Assembly: GCA_964016885.1 (NCBI GenBank)
Contig: OZ024740.1
Span: 1,574,595 to 1,638,594, forward strand
Direction of reading: 5' to 3'
Length of the DNA stretch: 64,000 nucleotides
DNA from: Eledone cirrhosa
Lineage: Eukaryota; Mollusca; Cephalopoda; Octopoda; Eledonidae
Shown: positions 46,820 through 58,249 of the stretch, piece by piece
How the letters are laid out: every line of letters starts with the position of its first letter
Numbering within the stretch: the stretch's first letter is position 1
Notes under the pieces: model-generated
What the model was told of the DNA's origin: nothing
The model's input: only the letters and a program-made list of their open reading frames with translations
The model's database searches: none
Translations under genes and position numbers: made by a program

Positions 46820-47720
46820 ATAGACATATTTATTTCATAAATAACATTACAAATCGTTTGCAATTCTTTCAGAATGAAAATATAAACAGAGCATAAAAAT
46901 AAATTTACAGTGGCAGTGGAATAACATAACAAATATGTTTTAAATATATACATAAATAACATTACAAATGCTTCGATAACATTATAAATAGTTCGCGATT
47001 CTTTCAGAAAGATTTATTCTTTTAATGTTGCAATATTAAAGAAAATGTAAAATACAGCAACATCGCGAGAAGTACTGGGCAACCTCTCTAATGATTTTTT
47101 AGGCAAGCCAGCACACTGGCTGCGTTGCCTTGGGTGATGGCGAGGCTGGTGCGCTGAAACAGCCAAGCGCCCTCGCAAGATTCGCCAGTTACCTCTATTA
47201 GGCGAGCCGCCAGTGAGGAAAGGAACCTCGCAGTCAGCGGTCCGACTCCCCCAAACGTCTCGAAGGCAACAGGCTGAAAAATGTAGCTGGCCGCCGACAG
47301 ATCAGGGTATTTGAGGGTCTTACTCCGCTCGGCTGCAGAAGCTGTGGCTCTCGTCCTAACCGCAGCATCCAGGACGTGGGAAAGAGCAAAAGAGTCACTA
47401 ACAGTGACGCCCCAGACAAGGAACCTGCCTCTCGACCAGAGGCACAGGGTAAGGCCGTCACTTCTGGACAACCCAACTCCTTGTTGGAACTAGTCCATGT
47501 TGGAGAGGATGCTGCAAGCGTGGGTGGAGGAAAGGAAGCAGGGGAGAGAGAGGGACGAACACTTACGAAGACCAAGATCCCCAGGGCAACGCAGCCTGAT
47601 CGCGGGACTCCGGAGAGAGTCTAACATTGAACAGGCACTCGAGTCTCTCGAAGATTAGGTCGTCGAAGCGTTGGAGGCAGGACGTAAATCTGTGAGAGGG
47701 GCTGACCCTGAGCCTTGGAC
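46820..47720 (-). pseudogene. LINE C-terminal domain remnant with 3' UTR
   Basis: Minus-strand frame 47471 to 47088 reads SDGLTLCLWSRGRFLVWGV, TVSDSFALSHVL, then YIFQPVAFETFGGVGPLTAR and FQRTSLAITQGNAASVLACL, stop. The pattern RPDGxTLxPWxxGRxLVWDxTVxDxxA...FxPVAxETxGGxG...FQRxSLAIxxGNAAS is a C-terminal domain found after some LINE reverse transcriptases. Here the usual W-D of 'VWDxTV' is W-G. The 3' UTR (46820-47080) is shared with 38640-38785. The upstream coding part (47480-47720) is frameshifted. Other copies lie at 53570-54080 and 56740-56885. Confidence 0.75.
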
Positions 47721-47799
47721 CCCAAAAATTGTGCCTAAATTAGAAAGTATCTTTATTAATTAAATATCTGCTAACTTCCTCCACACATTTTTTATGTAA

Positions 47800-48465
47800 T
47801 GACATTGAGAACAAACCACCATCGTTATAATCACTGGCATCATCACCGTCATCACCACCACCATCACCGTCATCACCACCACCATCACCGTCACCACCAC
47901 CATCACCGTCATCACCACAACCACCATCATCACCACCATCACCGTCATTACCACAACCACCACCATCATCATCATCACCACTACTACCATCATCACCGTC
48001 ATCACCAGAACCACCACCATCACCGTCATCACCACAACCACCATCATCACCACCCCCACCACCATCACCGTCATTACCACAACCACCACCATCATCATCA
48101 TCACCACTACTACCACCATCACCGTCATTACCACAACCACCACCATCATCATCATCACTACTACCACCATCACCGTCATTACCACAACCACCACCATCAT
48201 CATCATCACCACTACTACCATCATCACCGTCATCACCAGAACCACCACCATCACCGTCATCACAATAACCACCATCATCACCACCACCACCATCATCACC
48301 ACAACCACCACCATCACCACCGTCATCACCACCACCACACCCATCATCACCACCACCACACCCATCATCACCATCGCCATCATTAACAAAACCACAACCA
48401 ACACCACCATTATAATCGTCAGTATCACCACCACAGCCATCATCTTCGTCATCATTATTAATTAA
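47800..48465. repeat. (CAC/CAT/CGT)n trinucleotide tract
   Basis: About 665 bases of ATCACCACC-type triplets. The plus strand gives poly-His, the minus strand poly-Val/Met; both frames are composition artefacts. Confidence 0.95.
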
Positions 48466-48479
48466 TTAATTAATTAATT

Positions 48480-48545
48480 AATAAAGTACCAGTAATGTAC
48501 TGTACTGAGATAATTGCTGGCCATGTGCCAAAAGTAGAAACAATT
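48480..48545 (+). mobile_element. SINE 3' end
   Basis: 'aaagtaccagtaatgtactg...gtgccaaaagtagaaacaat', the last 65 bases of the family, preceded by an (AATT)n run. Confidence 0.8.
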
Positions 48546-48555
48546 ATTAATTTAG

Positions 48556-48752
48556 AGATCGGTGGATTGGCAGTATCGGTAGAGGGTCGGACGCCATGCT
48601 TTGACGCACAGAGTTACGGCCCTTGCCATTCTGAGTTCAAATCCAGCCGAGGTTTACTTTGCCGTTCATCCTTACGGGGTCGATAAAATAAAGTACCAGT
48701 AATACACTGATTAATTGCTGGCCTTGTGCCAAAAGTAGAAACAATTATTAAT
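48556..48752 (+). mobile_element. tRNA-derived SINE, copy 4
   Basis: Complete family member: 'ggtggattggcagtatcggt' (48561), box B GAGTTCAAATCC (48632), body and tail. 'attattaatttagaga' precedes (48544-48558) and follows it (48744-48760), a likely target duplication of about 15 bases. Confidence 0.85.
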
Positions 48753-48760
48753 TTAGAGAA

Positions 48761-49081
48761 AGTCAAACCAATTATACTGTTGGGGGTTTATTTCATCAAC
48801 TTTTCATCGACCTTACCTACAAATTTCAGACCGTACCTTCAGCTGGTGACATAGACCAGTACTTAGGTTTCGGTAAAAAGGGAAAATAGCTCCTATGGCA
48901 AACATTGAAATTACACCCCTGTCCATGCAGTAAGCTATATTGTAGTTGTTAGACAATGGGATTGATAGCACAGTTTCAATAAATGAGGGTTTAGGGTATT
49001 AAACTGTATTTTCATTTGTTCTACAGGCATCCTTTTATGCTTAAGTATACGTAAAGTATTGGCAACATTTTTAGTGTATTT
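48761..49081. other. Unassigned sequence
   Basis: No frame. It ends in the start of the 41-bp array. Confidence 0.4.
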
Positions 49082-50313
49082 AAAGGGAGTGATCTGTGTA
49101 ATACTGATCTTTGACAAATATTAAAGGGAGTGATCTGTGTAATACTGATCTTTGACAAATATTAAAGGGAGTGATCTGTGTAATACTGATCTTTGACAAA
49201 TATTAAAGGGAGTGATCTGTGTAATACTGATCTTTGACAAATATTAAAGGGAGTGATCTATGTAATACTGATCTTTGACAAATATTAGAGGGAGTGATCT
49301 ATGTAATACTGATCTTTGACAAATATTAAAGGGAGTGATCTGTGTAATACTGATCTTTGACAAATATTAAAGGGAGTGATCTATGTAATACTGATCTTTG
49401 ACAAATATTAAAGGGAGTGATCTATGTAATACTGATCTGTGACAAATATTAAAGGGAGTGATCTGTGTAATACTGATCTTTGACAAATATTAGAGGGAGT
49501 GATCTATGTAATACTGATCTTTGACAAATATTAAAGGGAGTGATCTGTGTAATACTGATCTTTGACAAATATTAAAGGGAGTGATCTGTGTAATACTGAT
49601 CTTTGACAAATATTAAAGGGAGTGATCTGTGTAATACTGATCTTTGACAAATATTAAAGGGAGTGATCTGTGTAATACTGATCTTTGACAAATATTAAAG
49701 GGAGTGATCTGTGTAATACTGATCTTTGACAAATATTAAAGGGAGTGATCTGTGTAATACTGATCTTTGACAAATATTAGAGGGAGTGATCTATGTAATA
49801 CTGATCTTTGACAAATATTAAAGGGAGTGATCTATGTAATACTGATCTTTGACAAATATTAAAGGGAGTGATCTGTGTAATACTGATCTTTGACAAATAT
49901 TAAAGGGAGTGATCTATGTAATACTGATCTTTGACAAATATTAGAGGGAGTGATCTGTGTAATATTGATCTGTGACAAATATTAAAGGGAGTGATCTATG
50001 TAATACTGATCTTTGACAAATATTAAAGGGAGTGATCTGTGTAATATTGATCTGTGACAAATATTAAAGGGAGTGATCTATGTAATACTGATCTTTGACA
50101 AATATTAAAGGGAGTGATCTATGTAATACTGATCTTTGACAAATATTAGAGGGAGTGATCTATGTAATACTGATCTTTGACAAATATTAGAGGGAGTGAT
50201 CTGTGTAATATTGATCTGTGACAAATATTAAAGGGAGTGATCTATGTAATACTGATCTTTGACAAATATTAGAGGGAGTGATCTGTGTAATATTGATCTG
50301 TGACAAATATTAA
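49082..50313. repeat. 41-bp minisatellite, 30 copies
   Basis: Unit 'aaagggagtgatctgtgtaa' + 'tactgatctttgacaaatatt' is exactly 41 bases, with four variant sites (ctGtg/ctAtg, taC/Ttga, ctTt/ctGt, ttaAag/ttaGag) that co-vary. No relation to the other 41-bp array at 24306. Confidence 0.95.
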
Positions 50314-51290
50314 AACCCTATGAAGATATTTGACAAGTCATACTATGAGGCATGCATCTGTGGTCATGCAGTTCCCAGCATTGTATTTTTACCTATGGGT
50401 CTAATAATTTATATAAATGGTTTAATGATCCAGCCACCATAGCTTGTCTCACCAATGATAATCGAAGACAGATCATACACCTGAAGAAGTCTCTTTTTTC
50501 ACTCTCTGATGATAGCTTATCTGACTTTAAAAGAAGGTGCTCCTAGTCCATGTAGCACCCTCTTTCAGGTGGCGCCCATGGCAAGTACCATGCCTGCCAT
50601 ACCCTAGATACGTCTCTGGGCTTGGCTGATACATAGCTAGGGGGTTAACTCGTGTTGGTGACAAAGCTATCTTACGCATATTTATGTATGAGTTACACAT
50701 ATAACACAAACGACTTTATTAAAGCGGTTTATTGTAACCCCCGTTGTCCCCTACTCAGCTAGGGTCAGAACTTGTTTATCACAGTAATTATTTGTCCTTA
50801 ATCCAACACTTAATCTCCTTTAATCCACAACTATCCGTTAGCTTCACATTTAAATGTTCTACATAGACACACACGCTTATTTTCATCCAGCAATCCCTAT
50901 TCTCTCTTCAAACCTTAACTCCTAGCCATCAGTCCCTTTTCTCCTTATAATTCCAACTTACAAACCGTCGCTGTCCCCTAATCCCTATATCAATTATAAT
51001 ATTCTAACAGTTGTCTTTAATTTTGTACCGTACAACCTTCGGATTCCTTACTTCTCTTACTCTGTCACTACTTCCTCTCTATCTCTTTCACTACTTCTCT
51101 TTTTCCTCCCCTTTTCTCTCTTTCTTTTACTCTTACTTTACTCTCTTTCCTTCCCTCGTTCTTCCATTGCTCTCTCTCTCTCTCTTCACTGCTATCCATC
51201 TCTGTTTTAACTTTGTTTCTTCCTCACTCAACCTCTTCTTCTCTCTCTCATGTTTCACACCGCCACCACTCATTGCATCCTTCTGTCTTC
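50314..51290. other. Unassigned intergenic or intronic sequence
   Basis: A 64-codon frame at 50352-50546 has no recognisable family. 51050-51250 is pyrimidine-rich (CT runs). Confidence 0.4.
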
Positions 51291-51765
51291 TGTCTTTACA
51301 TACACACAGACAAACACACACAGGCATACGCAAACACGCACACGCGCAGACACTCACATACACGCACAGAGACTCACATACACGCGCGCAGACATGCTTA
51401 CACGCACACACACACACACTTCCTTCCTTTTTTCCGTTCCACACTAGTTTACTCTCTCATTCACTTCCTCTCTCTCTCATCTCTCTCACCTCTCTCCCCC
51501 TCTCTCACTTCTCTCAGTTTGTCCAAATACTTCTCTTCGTCGCACCAGCGTTCCTCAGAAAGGGAAACAAAGGACTTAAAGAGAGAGAGGGAGAATAGGA
51601 AGAAGATATATTAGTGAGATAGAGAGAGAGGGGGAGAATAAGAAGACGATGTATTAGTGTGAGAGAGAGAGAGGGAGAATACGAAGATGTATTAGTGAGT
51701 GAGAGAGAGAGTAGGAGGATGTAGGAGTAGTAGTAGGAGTAGGGGAATAGGAAGAATATATATAT
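51291..51765. repeat. (CA)n-rich then (CT)n and (GA)n tracts
   Basis: CA-rich 51296-51420, CT-rich 51421-51520, GA-rich 51575-51715. Possible 5'-flanking low-complexity DNA of the exon at 52766. Confidence 0.8.
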
Positions 51766-52508
51766 TTTAAAAAAAAGAGGGAGAAAAAATGTGAGTTCCG
51801 TTAGTGGTATAGATAGATAGAAAGATATAGAGAGAGTGAAAGAAAGAAGGGGAGGAGAAATGTGCCAGGCCAGCTGACTGAACTGGAAGGCTTTTCGGGA
51901 AGCTCAACTGTAGGATTTTATAACGGAACCAAGACTAAGAGAAATTACACAGGGACATATATATATATATACACACACACATATATGTATATACTCGCGA
52001 TCTCTTGACTTTAATTCAACACACCTCTCACTACATACACTCATATATACACACACACATACATACATACACATGTGTGTCTATGTATTTATTTTTGTGT
52101 AGATAAATGTGCGTTTAGTTCCTGTTAGTTTAGTCTACTATATATAGACACTACATCTATATAACTGTTTGATATGTGTATGTATATATAAGTCAGTGTT
52201 AATGTGTGAGTTAGGGTTAGTCTAGTGTCAACTGTCTCTACATGCTTTCTATGTTGTCAACTATGTGTATAAACGACATTACTTCCTACCAGTTCACCCA
52301 TGTGTCTATGACATAGTTTCTCTCTATATACACATATATATATTTACATATAAATATGTGTGAAATGTTGAGTGCATTGCTCATGTATTTATAACATCTT
52401 TCTATCTTCTCTCCTCTTTCTATATATCAAGCTTTAAACTAATATTGTAGTTAGCTTTGTTGTTTCTGTTTACTATTCGCAAACATATATATATATATAC
52501 ATACACAT

Positions 52509-52576
<68 letters not shown>

Positions 52577-52765
52577 GCACACACACACATATATATAAGC
52601 GAATATGTATAAGATTGAATGTATACGCATGTCTGCGTAAAATAAGTCTAGTCAATTGCCGAGGTAGGCACATGTATGATATAGTTTAGCTAGTGTGTGT
52701 TTGTGTGTATATATTTGTATGTATATCTATACATGTATGTATAAACTAATCTACGACTGTCTAAA
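51766..52765. other. Possible 5' flank/UTR of the exon at 52766
   Basis: AT-rich with a (TA)n tract at 52520-52576. I see no convincing TATA box with initiator. The 25 bases before the ATG (ctacgactgtctaaaATG) carry A at -3, an acceptable start context. Confidence 0.35.
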
Positions 52766-53031
52766 ATGACAACCGAAGAGGATAGTAGCAAGATAATGGC
52801 TTCACATTTATCTTCAAACAACATGAACAACACCACATCACCACCATCACAATCGTCGTTGTCGTGTTCTTCAACAAAACAAAGTACATCGGAAACAATA
52901 ACAAAAACGACGACAATGAAACCGTCATCGTCTCCACCTCCCCGTACTGACGGTGGAGCTTTGATTCGAAACTCTATTGGAGATATAAACAGAACAAAGG
53001 ACAGCCCAGTTCCACCTGGCTATATATACAG
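52766..53031 (+). CDS. Putative first coding exon, Ser/Thr-rich N-terminus
   Basis: ATG at 52766 opens 88 codons plus two bases, ending at a canonical donor (tacag-gtgagt, 53032). The read-through frame meets TGA immediately after, as expected of an exon edge. The product starts MTTEEDSSKIMASHLSSNNM, is rich in Ser, Thr, Asn and Pro (no signal peptide, no membrane segment) and ends GDINRTKDSPVPPGYIY. Codon use is balanced and GC-richer than the flanks. It ends in the same phase as exon 3 (26432-26606), whose last residues are also YIYKY, so both could splice to one downstream exon. Alternative first exon of the same gene or first exon of another gene: undecided. Confidence 0.55.
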
Positions 53032-53109
53032 GTGAGTGGTTTATATATACACTGTCAAATAGACACTTATATAATGTCATACCATGCATCAATCATTCCT
53101 GAAGTTGTA

Positions 53110-53155
53110 GCGATATATCTATATCTATCTATCTATCTATCTATCTATATAGATA
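53110..53155. repeat. (TATC)n microsatellite
   Basis: ATCT/GATA units over about 45 bases, directly after the exon donor region. Confidence 0.9.
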
Positions 53156-53181
53156 TGGGAGTTTAAACCTGGTGGAACCCA

Positions 53182-53382
53182 GGGTTGTATTTAGACGGGG
53201 GGGGGGGGGGATACACAGCAACCCCACCCCCCAATTTTACATATCAAAGTAATTGGAATTGAAAAGTTATACATACAGTTATTAAATTAAAACATTCTAA
53301 CCAACATAAAACTAAAAGCCCAGCTGAGGGCAGAAATAAATTGATACGGCTATCACTGGTGGGGCACCCCAATAAATCCGAG
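53182..53382 (-). mobile_element. Dispersed repeat, copy 2, with 13-bp direct flanks
   Basis: Flanked by CTGGTGGAACCCA at 53169-53181 and 53383-53395, identical 13-base direct repeats that look like a target-site duplication. The inside is the reverse complement of 26195-26330. It contains a G12 run. The duplication length suggests retrotransposition; no tRNA promoter boxes are seen. Confidence 0.7.
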
Positions 53383-53569
53383 CTGGTGGAACCCATCCCT
53401 CTACAAGTCTGATGAGCACAACCGACACATATATAGATATACATATATATATATGATATGTATACACACATAATATGTGTGTACATACGATATCTTGGCT
53501 GTTTATCGAACTTAAGTTGTCCCTTATTCAGTTGCTTTATCTTGCACTTAATACCCTTTATCTATAATT

Positions 53570-54085
53570 CCTACAGAATGAAAATATACATATAATATAT
53601 ACAATACTTAAATACTTCACATAAAAAATATAGAATCAAAACGAGGGAAAATAATAATTTAACACTGTGTCAATTGGTGACACCACAAGGAGTGCCGGAG
53701 CCATCTATGTAAACCAACACACCGGCAGTATTTCCATGGGTGATGGCGAGGCTAAGGTACTGGAACAGCAAAGCACCAACACGGGCATCACCTGATACCT
53801 CGGTAAGGCGAGGCGATAAGGATGACAGTAACTTCATTGTCAGCGGCCTGGCTCCCCCAAATGTCACGAACGCCACAGGCTAAAAAAGATAGTTTGTCGA
53901 TAATTCCTGGTATTTTAGAATTTTATTCCGTCCGGTCACGGAATGTCGTGACTCTCTTATATTTACTGCAGCATCCTGGATGTGGGAAGGAGCAAAAGAA
54001 TCACTTATAAATGTGATATCTACCTCTTACCCAAGGACAAAGGGTAAGACCATCAACTCTGGACAATCCAGCCGGCTCCGAAATA
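53570..54085 (-). pseudogene. LINE C-terminal domain remnant, copy 2
   Basis: Minus-strand pieces VAFVTFGGARPLTMKLLSSL and LLFQYLSLAITHGNTAGVLV match the 47.1-kb remnant with frameshifts. Its 3' UTR trace (ctacagaatgaaaatata) is at 53573. Confidence 0.7.
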
Positions 54086-54149
54086 TGAGGGGATATTTAC
54101 CCGAGCCAGGGCGCGCTTAAAGCTCGGCATAGCGAACCAAGCGGCAAGA

Positions 54150-54180
<31 letters not shown>

Positions 54181-54689
54181 AGTACAAACTTCTTGGTATA
54201 AATATCCAAAGGTTTAGAACACTCAGTTCGTAGGACGAGTTATTATATAATCAATTTCACGGAGGTCCATTACTAATCAATTTCACTGAGGTTTATTATC
54301 GGTGATAATTGATTATATATATATATATATATACCAAAGAAAATAGTGAAGTACTGCACTATTATCACACACACATAGTGTGTATGTATATATACACGTA
54401 GACAGGGTTATTGTTTAACTATACATAGGACTACTGATTTCCTTATTTAATACTCAATACAGTTTATTACAATAGTATATGTATTGACCTAACACATTGA
54501 GGTGGTGTATAACCCATTATAACAACAGTTGGGCAGAATAGGTACCTATTTTATTGACCAAAGACAGATCTTGGCGCCGTTTCAACCCAGAGATGTAAAG
54601 GTACAAGAATAGGGGCAGTAATTTATTTCATCTCCCGCTTGAATGTGCGTATGTATGTATGTATGTATATATATAAATATATATAAAAC
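54086..54689. other. Unassigned, AT-rich
   Basis: (TA)n at 54150-54176 and 54315-54332. 'atcaatttcac.gaggt' occurs twice (54249, 54276). No gene. Confidence 0.4.
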
Positions 54690-54817
54690 AAAGGAATTGT
54701 GGTAAGGAACCAGATGGACCATAACGCACTAGAGTCTAGAAATAGCCGTCGAAACGGCTTGAGCTCTGCCGTCGGGGTCATACTTTTTCCTGTATATATA
54801 TATATACAGGAAAAAGT
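54690..54817 (-). mobile_element. Dispersed element, copy 2, with palindromic end
   Basis: 54695-54770 is the reverse complement of 39743-39905 parts, including 'ccgtcgaaacggct'. 54781-54818 is a perfect palindrome (TACTTTTTCCTGTATATA and its complement). Confidence 0.6.
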
Positions 54818-54840
54818 ATAGTTGATAAATGAACAAAATA

Positions 54841-54915
54841 CAAGGTGTCCACAAAAATATATACACACTTAAACCACTTTAATCAAAGTGTGTATACATT
54901 TTTTGGGTCACCCTG
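54841..54915. mobile_element. Tc1/mariner-like MITE, 75 bp
   Basis: Ends CAAGGTGTCCACAAAAATAT and ATACATTTTTTGGGTCACCCTG are imperfect inverted repeats; TA lies on both sides (54839-54840, 54916-54917). Internal 'acacactt...aagtgtgt' extends the stem. The TA duplication and CA-GGTG.CC start fit mariner-type elements. Confidence 0.7.
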
Positions 54916-54917
54916 TA

Positions 54918-55285
54918 TATATGAGACAGACAGTCACACTCCTTCTCTCACATGGTATTTCAATAGGTGCATTAGCTTTACATGTGTACTTAATATATAT
55001 ACATACACAAGTACATATATTTAGAATTCTTTCTATACACACAAATTATATATATATATATATATATATGTATATTTAATTAATTCATTCATTATTTTAA
55101 TTAAACATGAAACACTGAATTTTTTCTACAATAGACTGTGTTACGTCATATACATTATTGTTTAATTAATTTCCAGTCATTTAATACCACATCAAACAGA
55201 TAAGCTCCAATATGATGAGCTACGATTCTCGAGAAACACTTTTAAATGACCGTCATTTATTTTCTGTATGTATTAACTATGTAAT
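54918..55285. other. Unassigned, AT-rich
   Basis: (TA)n at 55048-55068. No gene. Confidence 0.4.
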
Positions 55286-55350
55286 CGGTAGATAGTATCA
55301 GCAATGGAAAGATAGATGGAAACATTGTTTCCTTGGTCCGGTTTGACGAG
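55286..55350 (+). mobile_element. SINE 3' fragment
   Basis: 'gatagtatcagcaatggaaa' and 'ggaaacattgtttccttggt' match the 3' third of the SINE at 38210-38425. Confidence 0.65.
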
Positions 55351-55920
55351 TTCCACCTCATTCAGTAAACGTATGAGGCCTGGGATCTTGTCGATAGTTA
55401 ATAATAGATATATTAACAACATACTGGAGGCTTGTCTAGGTTTATAAATTCCTAAAATATGTACAAGTACATGAATTAACTATATTTTGGATAAATTATC
55501 TTTAAAAAGATGCTGTCAGTTTCCAGTTGTTATACTAGACAGATTTATATCAAGAGATTTTAGCAAACACTGCATGTAAAATATCTCAGAGCTTACCAAA
55601 CTTTTCACGTTGGCAAAAAAATAAAAACACTTTTCAAAAATAAAATTTTTGTGACACATTAATCTTTGTTAATGACACGAAATTAATTAAATTAGTTAAA
55701 TATTCTATACATCCCGTGTCACCAATTATTTGGTTAATTTTTTTACACGACTCAATATTCGAAAAGATTTGATGAGATTTTACAATAAAAAGAATCTATA
55801 CATATATATAATTCACTAGAAGGAAGCCCAACGGTGAAGAACACATGTAATGGATATCTCGATATGTAATATTTATAAATATATAACATTACAGGTTGCT
55901 CACAATTCTTTCAGAATAAC
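55351..55920. other. AT-rich, nothing recognised
   Basis: A short LINE 3'-UTR echo ('cacaattctttcagaata') lies at 55899; otherwise featureless. Confidence 0.4.
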
Positions 55921-55924
55921 ATTA

Positions 55925-56100
55925 CAAATATAATTATTTCTACTTCTGGCACAAGGCCAGCAAGTTACCCAGTTCATTACTGGTACTTTATTTTATAGAC
56001 CCCGTAAGGATGAAAGTCAAAGTTAACCTCGACGGGATTTGAACTCAGACCGTAAAGAGCCATAACTCTATGCTGCAAAGCATGGTGTCTGACCCAGTAC
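55925..56100 (-). mobile_element. tRNA-derived SINE, copy 5
   Basis: Reverse complement of the family: tail 'atttctacttctggcacaag' (55927), body 'ccccgtaaggatgaaagtca', box B region 'gggatttgaactcag' (56032). Confidence 0.85.
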
Positions 56101-56296
56101 AACGTAGTAACGAACTCCTCCAACACACAGCCTATGCCTGAATGAATTGACATCCAACATTACAAATATAATGTTGATAAAGACATATAAACATATATAA
56201 CAAATACAATAAAGCATTGCTTTAATTGCTAGATATAGTAAAGTAGTCAAGTGTCGTGACACATGTTGAAGAGCTGTGTGGGAGAGTGATATAAAC

Positions 56297-56527
56297 CAGT
56301 AGCATAGCTAGAGGGGGAGGGCGTCCACCCCGGGCGACACTTTTATGGGGGTGGCACTTTTGGGTCTGCTCTAGGCTGTAAACGTTCTTTTAATGCTGCA
56401 GCATAATATTATAATTGTACACAGATTAGTTTATATATATATAAGAGCAATATGTAATTTTTTCTGTGGCCCGTGGGCGGCAAACTGAAGGGCTGCCCTG
56501 GCAGCACACACTCTAGCTATATCACTG
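56297..56527. mobile_element. hAT-like MITE with 8-bp target duplication
   Basis: Termini CAGTAGCATAGCTAGAG and CTCTAGCTATATCACTG form 17-bp inverted repeats (13-14 matches). Flanks ATATAAAC (56289-56296) and ATGTAAAC (56528-56535) are an 8-base duplication with one change. CAG-type ends plus an 8-bp duplication are hAT features. No coding frame. Confidence 0.75.
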
Positions 56528-56739
56528 ATGTAAACACACTATCTTAATCAATATATGTAAGCCCTTGGCAATAAATAGTAAGCTTATGCGGTCTCCATGG
56601 ACATCTAAAGGTGGTACACAGTCGTTGAAACTAGTTCATTCTGTCATATAAAACGTTTACATGTGTCTATATACAGTGTTAGTTATACATAGATATATTC
56701 TATAGTATAACATTGAAACTTGGCACTATACGGCACCAC

Positions 56740-56885
56740 AATAGTTTATGTCATCGCTGGCAGCTCGCCTTACTGAGGTGATGTCTGTGAGAGTACTTGG
56801 TTGTTTCAGCGCCTTAGCCTTGCCATCACCCTTGGTAATGCTGTGAGTGTGGCTCTCCTCAAAATATTCCGTTGACACTTATGAT
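56740..56885 (+). pseudogene. LINE C-terminal domain remnant, copy 3
   Basis: Plus strand; 'ctggcagctcgccttactga ggtgatg...ttgtttcagcgccttagcc' parallels the reversed 47095-47215 stretch (LAARLTEV, LFQRLSLAIT, GNA). Frameshifted. Confidence 0.65.
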
Positions 56886-57194
56886 ATGTTGTGTGGTCGA
56901 TTGACGCATTTTGTGGTGAATTGATGGTCGTTTTCGTCTCCCCTTTTTATTCTTCTTTCTCGCCCTCTGGTCATATATTTTGTTGTTTTTGTGGGGTTCC
57001 TAGCAATAGTTGTATTTGTTCTATATGTTTATATTTGTCTTTATCAACATTATATTTGTAATGTTATTTGGATGTACCCGACTTGAAAAGATAAGTACTT
57101 GTGGCAATATGATCAACTAAATGAAGCCAGTGCCCCACGATGGCTGCAGTCTAGTCACTGAAACCAATAAAATAATAAATCCAAGCAATTTCAT

Positions 57195-57325
57195 GCAAGC
57201 TGGAATAGTTCATCCATCGCGTCTCTCTCCAGAGAAACGCCTTCTCTATTCTGTCCGCCGGGGTCGCGGTGCGATAACGCGTGGACCCCCAATTGTTCAT
57301 AATAGCGAGAGATGGGGGGCAGTGA
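57195..57325. repeat. Dispersed repeat, copy 2
   Basis: Partner of 46060-46235. Open frames on both strands here (60-90 codons) come from this repeat. Confidence 0.6.
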
Positions 57326-58245
57326 CAGTAGGAGTTTGGATCCTTTGTGTTCGGACCTGGTGTATATGTATGTTTCAGAGACACAAGTTATATTAAATGG
57401 CAATACATAGTGATCTCACTTGTGTATAAGAATGAGAAAGGATTTTGTTATTGTTGTAGTTGTTTTTGTTTTTTTTATTGTCTTGTTTTTACTGTTGTTT
57501 TATTGAATATTCATATGACCTTCTTGAGAAGTCGTGCACCATCTACTTAGGTACAAAACTGTGGCCTACAACTGTGAACACATACATATATACTTGTTGG
57601 GTTCTGACTGGATTACCCTAGCAGAATCATTAAAGTGTTGCAGAAAATAGCTCCAACATTTAATTATCACTCTTGAGGTAGTGAATTGAAATATTACCGA
57701 GGTTGTCTTGGACTTTCATCCTTCTGAGAATCAAAGGAAGTATCAGTCAACTACTTATAGTTAACATTCCTCTAAAACATGGATTTATAATCAAAGATGT
57801 ACAGGCTTCTTGAACTTCTTCACCTCTTATTTACTTTACCATATACATAAATAACCCCTTCTCTAGCTCTTATCACCCCCTTCTCTCTCTCTCTCCGATT
57901 CACTTATTTCCTCTACACACTATCATCGGACTATTTACTGACAAGCATTTATTCACCTTTAACCTCCCTGTTTACAAACATTTCACCATCATTAAGGAAC
58001 TCCACATTCATTCTTTCTTTCATCACCTTTCCCCAACCTAGGAAGAAAGAGAGACAGAGATGTTTCTTTGTTTTTTAGAGGGCATCAAATATCCATTGGC
58101 CTCTCCTTGGCTCTGTGACAGGGACAGATGTACTGGCTAAAGCTCCCTCTCTCATCAGCCTTGTCCAGAACTATACATTAATCACTTCCACAGTCTGAAA
58201 ATAAGATGGGATAGTCATAGTTGGAACACCTTAAATTATAATCAT
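57326..58245. other. Unassigned intronic or intergenic sequence
   Basis: T-rich at 57460-57500, CT-rich at 57870-57900. No frame or family recognised. Confidence 0.4.
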
Positions 58246-58249
58246 CAGT

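Noticed and set aside
47760..48455. Poly-His (plus) and poly-Val/Met (minus) frames
   Set aside because: Trinucleotide composition artefact of the (CAC/CAT)n tract.
49082..50313. CRISPR-like regular spacing
   Set aside because: There are no unique spacers between repeats; units are contiguous and the genome is animal.
24306..50313. Common origin of the two 41-bp arrays
   Set aside because: Same period, but the unit sequences are unrelated.
57121..57403. Overlapping 70-91 codon frames on both strands
   Set aside because: They fall in a dispersed repeat also present at 46060-46235; no conserved motif.
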